Source: CAZAFL01 sp964484465 (GTDB taxonomy: Bacteria > Bacteroidota > Ignavibacteria > UBA10030 > SZUA-254). Taken from it: a stretch of DNA of 14,432 nt. The notes below the pieces were generated by a model that worked only from the letters and a program-made list of their open reading frames with translations, did no database searches and had not been told where the DNA came from. Below are positions 13,340 through 14,432 of this stretch, one piece after another (position 1 is the stretch's first letter; every line of letters starts with the position of its first letter). The stretch lies in the NCBI GenBank assembly GCA_964484465.1, contig CAZAFL010000044.1, positions 1 through 14,432 of the forward strand, read 5' to 3'. Both the position numbers and the translations under genes were made by a program.

Positions 13340-14248
13340 TTATTGTTCTATTCGCTGCTTGAGTTTGTTTGCCATCGCGTCGTCGAGAGTCTTCAACTTG
13401 TTGTAAGCAGTGAGCGCAGAATCTTTCTGTCCGGTCAGGATGTAGCATTGCCCAAGCGCATAGTAGGTCATTGGGTCAGAAGACCCAAGCCGACATGCCT
13501 GCCTCAACGCGGCAATGGCTTCGGTGTACTTTCCAACCTTACCATACGTGACACCGGTGTTCGTGTAGGCCTTCAAGAAATTGCTGTCCATCGCAATTGC
13601 CCTTTGAAAGCATGCTAAGGCTTTGTCGAGTTGTCCCGCTTTACCGTAGGACTCTCCGAGAGCATTGTGGAGATCAGGCTCATCTTTGTGAATTTCAATA
13701 GCTTTTGTATAGGCTTCTGTTGCCTCCACATAATGGTTCAACTTCGCTTGGATCGAACCTAATCGTGCATAAGCTCGCCAGTTGTTCGGGTGGGCAAAAG
13801 TTTCGCCGTGAAAGATCGCCGCTTTTACCTCATCCGGTGGAAGATTCATGAATTTGTCACTAAATCCTCCTACACCAGAGCCGAGATCACGGTACGACGC
13901 TACTAGCTCTTTAGCCTCATCCTTTTTGCCAAGGACAAGGTCGACGAGTACGAGGTTGTACACCGCCTGATGCTGGTCGTATGAAGCGCGCAGGTCGAGA
14001 AAGATATTCCTGGCTTCGCCAAAATCACCATCGATGCAAAGTGCGACACCCATGTTAAGCTTGATGTCACTGTATTCTCGACTATTTTCTGGAACTGTTG
14101 ATAACAGATGTCGATAGTAACCCACAGTGAAGTCATCTGTGCTCGATTGGGCGAACAAGGTCGGGACGAGGGCCAGATATACGAGAGTGGTAAGCCACCC
14201 TGTTGCAGGAAGGCAGTTGGAGGGCTGAGCAATTGTCCGAAGAAACAT
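13340..14248 (-). CDS. Exported tetratricopeptide-repeat protein
   Basis: From the ATG at 14248 the product has 302 residues. A hydrophobic stretch at 18-33 ends in L-F-A-Q and acts as signal peptide. At least four TPR units follow in tandem at about 158-190, 191-224, 225-258 and 259-290, with the usual W/L-G-Y-A-F-A-P pattern: A-Y-A-R-L-G, A-L-G-E-S-Y-G-K-A-G, G-V-T-Y-G-K-V-G, A-L-G-Q-C-Y. A more degenerate helical repeat lies at about 60-120. TPRs form a curved helical scaffold for protein binding, here in the periplasm; the partner is unknown. AAAGG lies 7 nt before the ATG. The GTG at 14263 overlaps this site, so it is less likely. Single-gene cassette. Confidence 0.88.
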   Translation of the reverse strand: MFLRTIAQPSNCLPATGWLTTLVYLALVPTLFAQSSTDDFTVGYYRHLLSTVPENSREYSDIKLNMGVALCIDGDFGEARNIFLDLRASYDQHQAVYNLVLVDLVLGKKDEAKELVASYRDLGSGVGGFSDKFMNLPPDEVKAAIFHGETFAHPNNWRAYARLGSIQAKLNHYVEATEAYTKAIEIHKDEPDLHNALGESYGKAGQLDKALACFQRAIAMDSNFLKAYTNTGVTYGKVGKYTEAIAALRQACRLGSSDPMTYYALGQCYILTGQKDSALTAYNKLKTLDDAMANKLKQRIEQ

Positions 14249-14292
14249 AAGAATGCCTTTCACTTATTATAGGACAGATATCGTTGCGTTGC

Positions 14293-14388
14293 ATGTAACG
14301 TCTGACGCCAACACGCAACGGCTTTTCCGAGAGTCAATAGCAAATACTTACACAATATGTGCTATTGACTCTTCCGACTGAGTTACAT
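14293..14388 (-). repeat. attC-like site with an aberrant loop at the right edge
   Basis: Minus-strand R'' is ATGTAAC (14388-14382) and R' is GTTACAT (14299-14293), perfectly complementary. The left half (plus: GTCTGACGCCAACACGCAAC) is family A. From 14325 the sequence leaves the family and forms a perfect 12-bp hairpin, GAGTCAATAGCA with TGCTATTGACTC, around a 17-nt loop (14331-14371). The site is 96 bp, shorter than its neighbours. R'' lies in the terminal inverted repeat. Confidence 0.6.
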
Positions 14389-14430
14389 TAGAAAGTTGTG
14401 GAAATTCTCCCTCGATGGCTGAGGGGTAGA
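14380..14430. repeat. 51-bp inverted repeat, right copy
   Basis: This is the exact reverse complement of positions 1-51, with two further bases before the window ends. Its inner end carries the attC core GTTACAT (14382-14388), so both copies join an attC core to the same 42 bp of outward sequence. Confidence 0.9.
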
Positions 14431-14432
14431 AA

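Noticed and set aside
1..14430. Composite transposon with terminal inverted repeats
   Set aside because: The ends are perfect inverted repeats, but no transposase is present and the repeats begin at attC cores. Kept only as an open question in the findings.
1..14432. CRISPR array
   Set aside because: The repeats are 118-173 bp, palindromic, 0.5-1.9 kb apart and separated by genes, which is attC and not CRISPR spacing.

Overview
The window is a stretch of a cassette array from a large, sedentary chromosomal-type integron. Seventeen protein genes are all on the minus strand. Nearly every gap holds a 118-173 bp imperfect palindrome bounded by the 7-bp attC core motifs (RYYYAAC next to the gene stop, GTTRRRY at the far end, read on the minus strand). 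I count fifteen convincing attC sites and two doubtful short ones. No integrase gene, attI site or array promoter is inside the window. With this polarity they would lie to the right, beyond 14432.

The host is probably in the FCB group (Bacteroidota/Ignavibacteria-like). The protein at 6697-7371 carries a YPNPFN-type T9SS sorting signal. Haem-binding CxxCH, DUF6438, NTF2-like and small beta-barrel proteins of this kind are also common there. This is inference from protein content, and I cannot name a genus.

Layout from right to left, which is the cassette order: 51-bp terminal repeat; attC with an aberrant loop; TPR protein (13340-14248); unknown exported protein (12653-13147); PD-(D/E)XK nuclease (11477-12418); exported protein with a DxDxDG motif (10616-11296); secreted alpha/beta hydrolase (9629-10453); hypothetical protein with weak nuclease-like features (8433-9431); CPBP/CAAX-type membrane protease (7466-8254); T9SS-cargo protein broken by an in-frame stop (6697-7371, continuing to 6511); outer-membrane barrel (5697-6293); RDD membrane protein (4900-5424); lipoprotein (4223-4795); NTF2-like protein (3562-4011); DinB-like enzyme (2840-3322); NHL/beta-propeller, haem-binding and DUF2007 genes (1742-2647, 1234-1710, 923-1144); DUF6438 protein (180-665); and the inverted copy of the 51-bp repeat.

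The cassettes do not form one pathway, which is normal for an integron. Thirteen of the 17 products are predicted exported, anchored or integral-membrane. Two of the cytosolic ones are plausible or possible nucleases. The attC sites fall into two sequence families with conserved loops. Many cores are degenerate. Several cassettes show the expected match between the core at their 3' end and the core just upstream of their 5' end, which independently marks the cassette boundaries.
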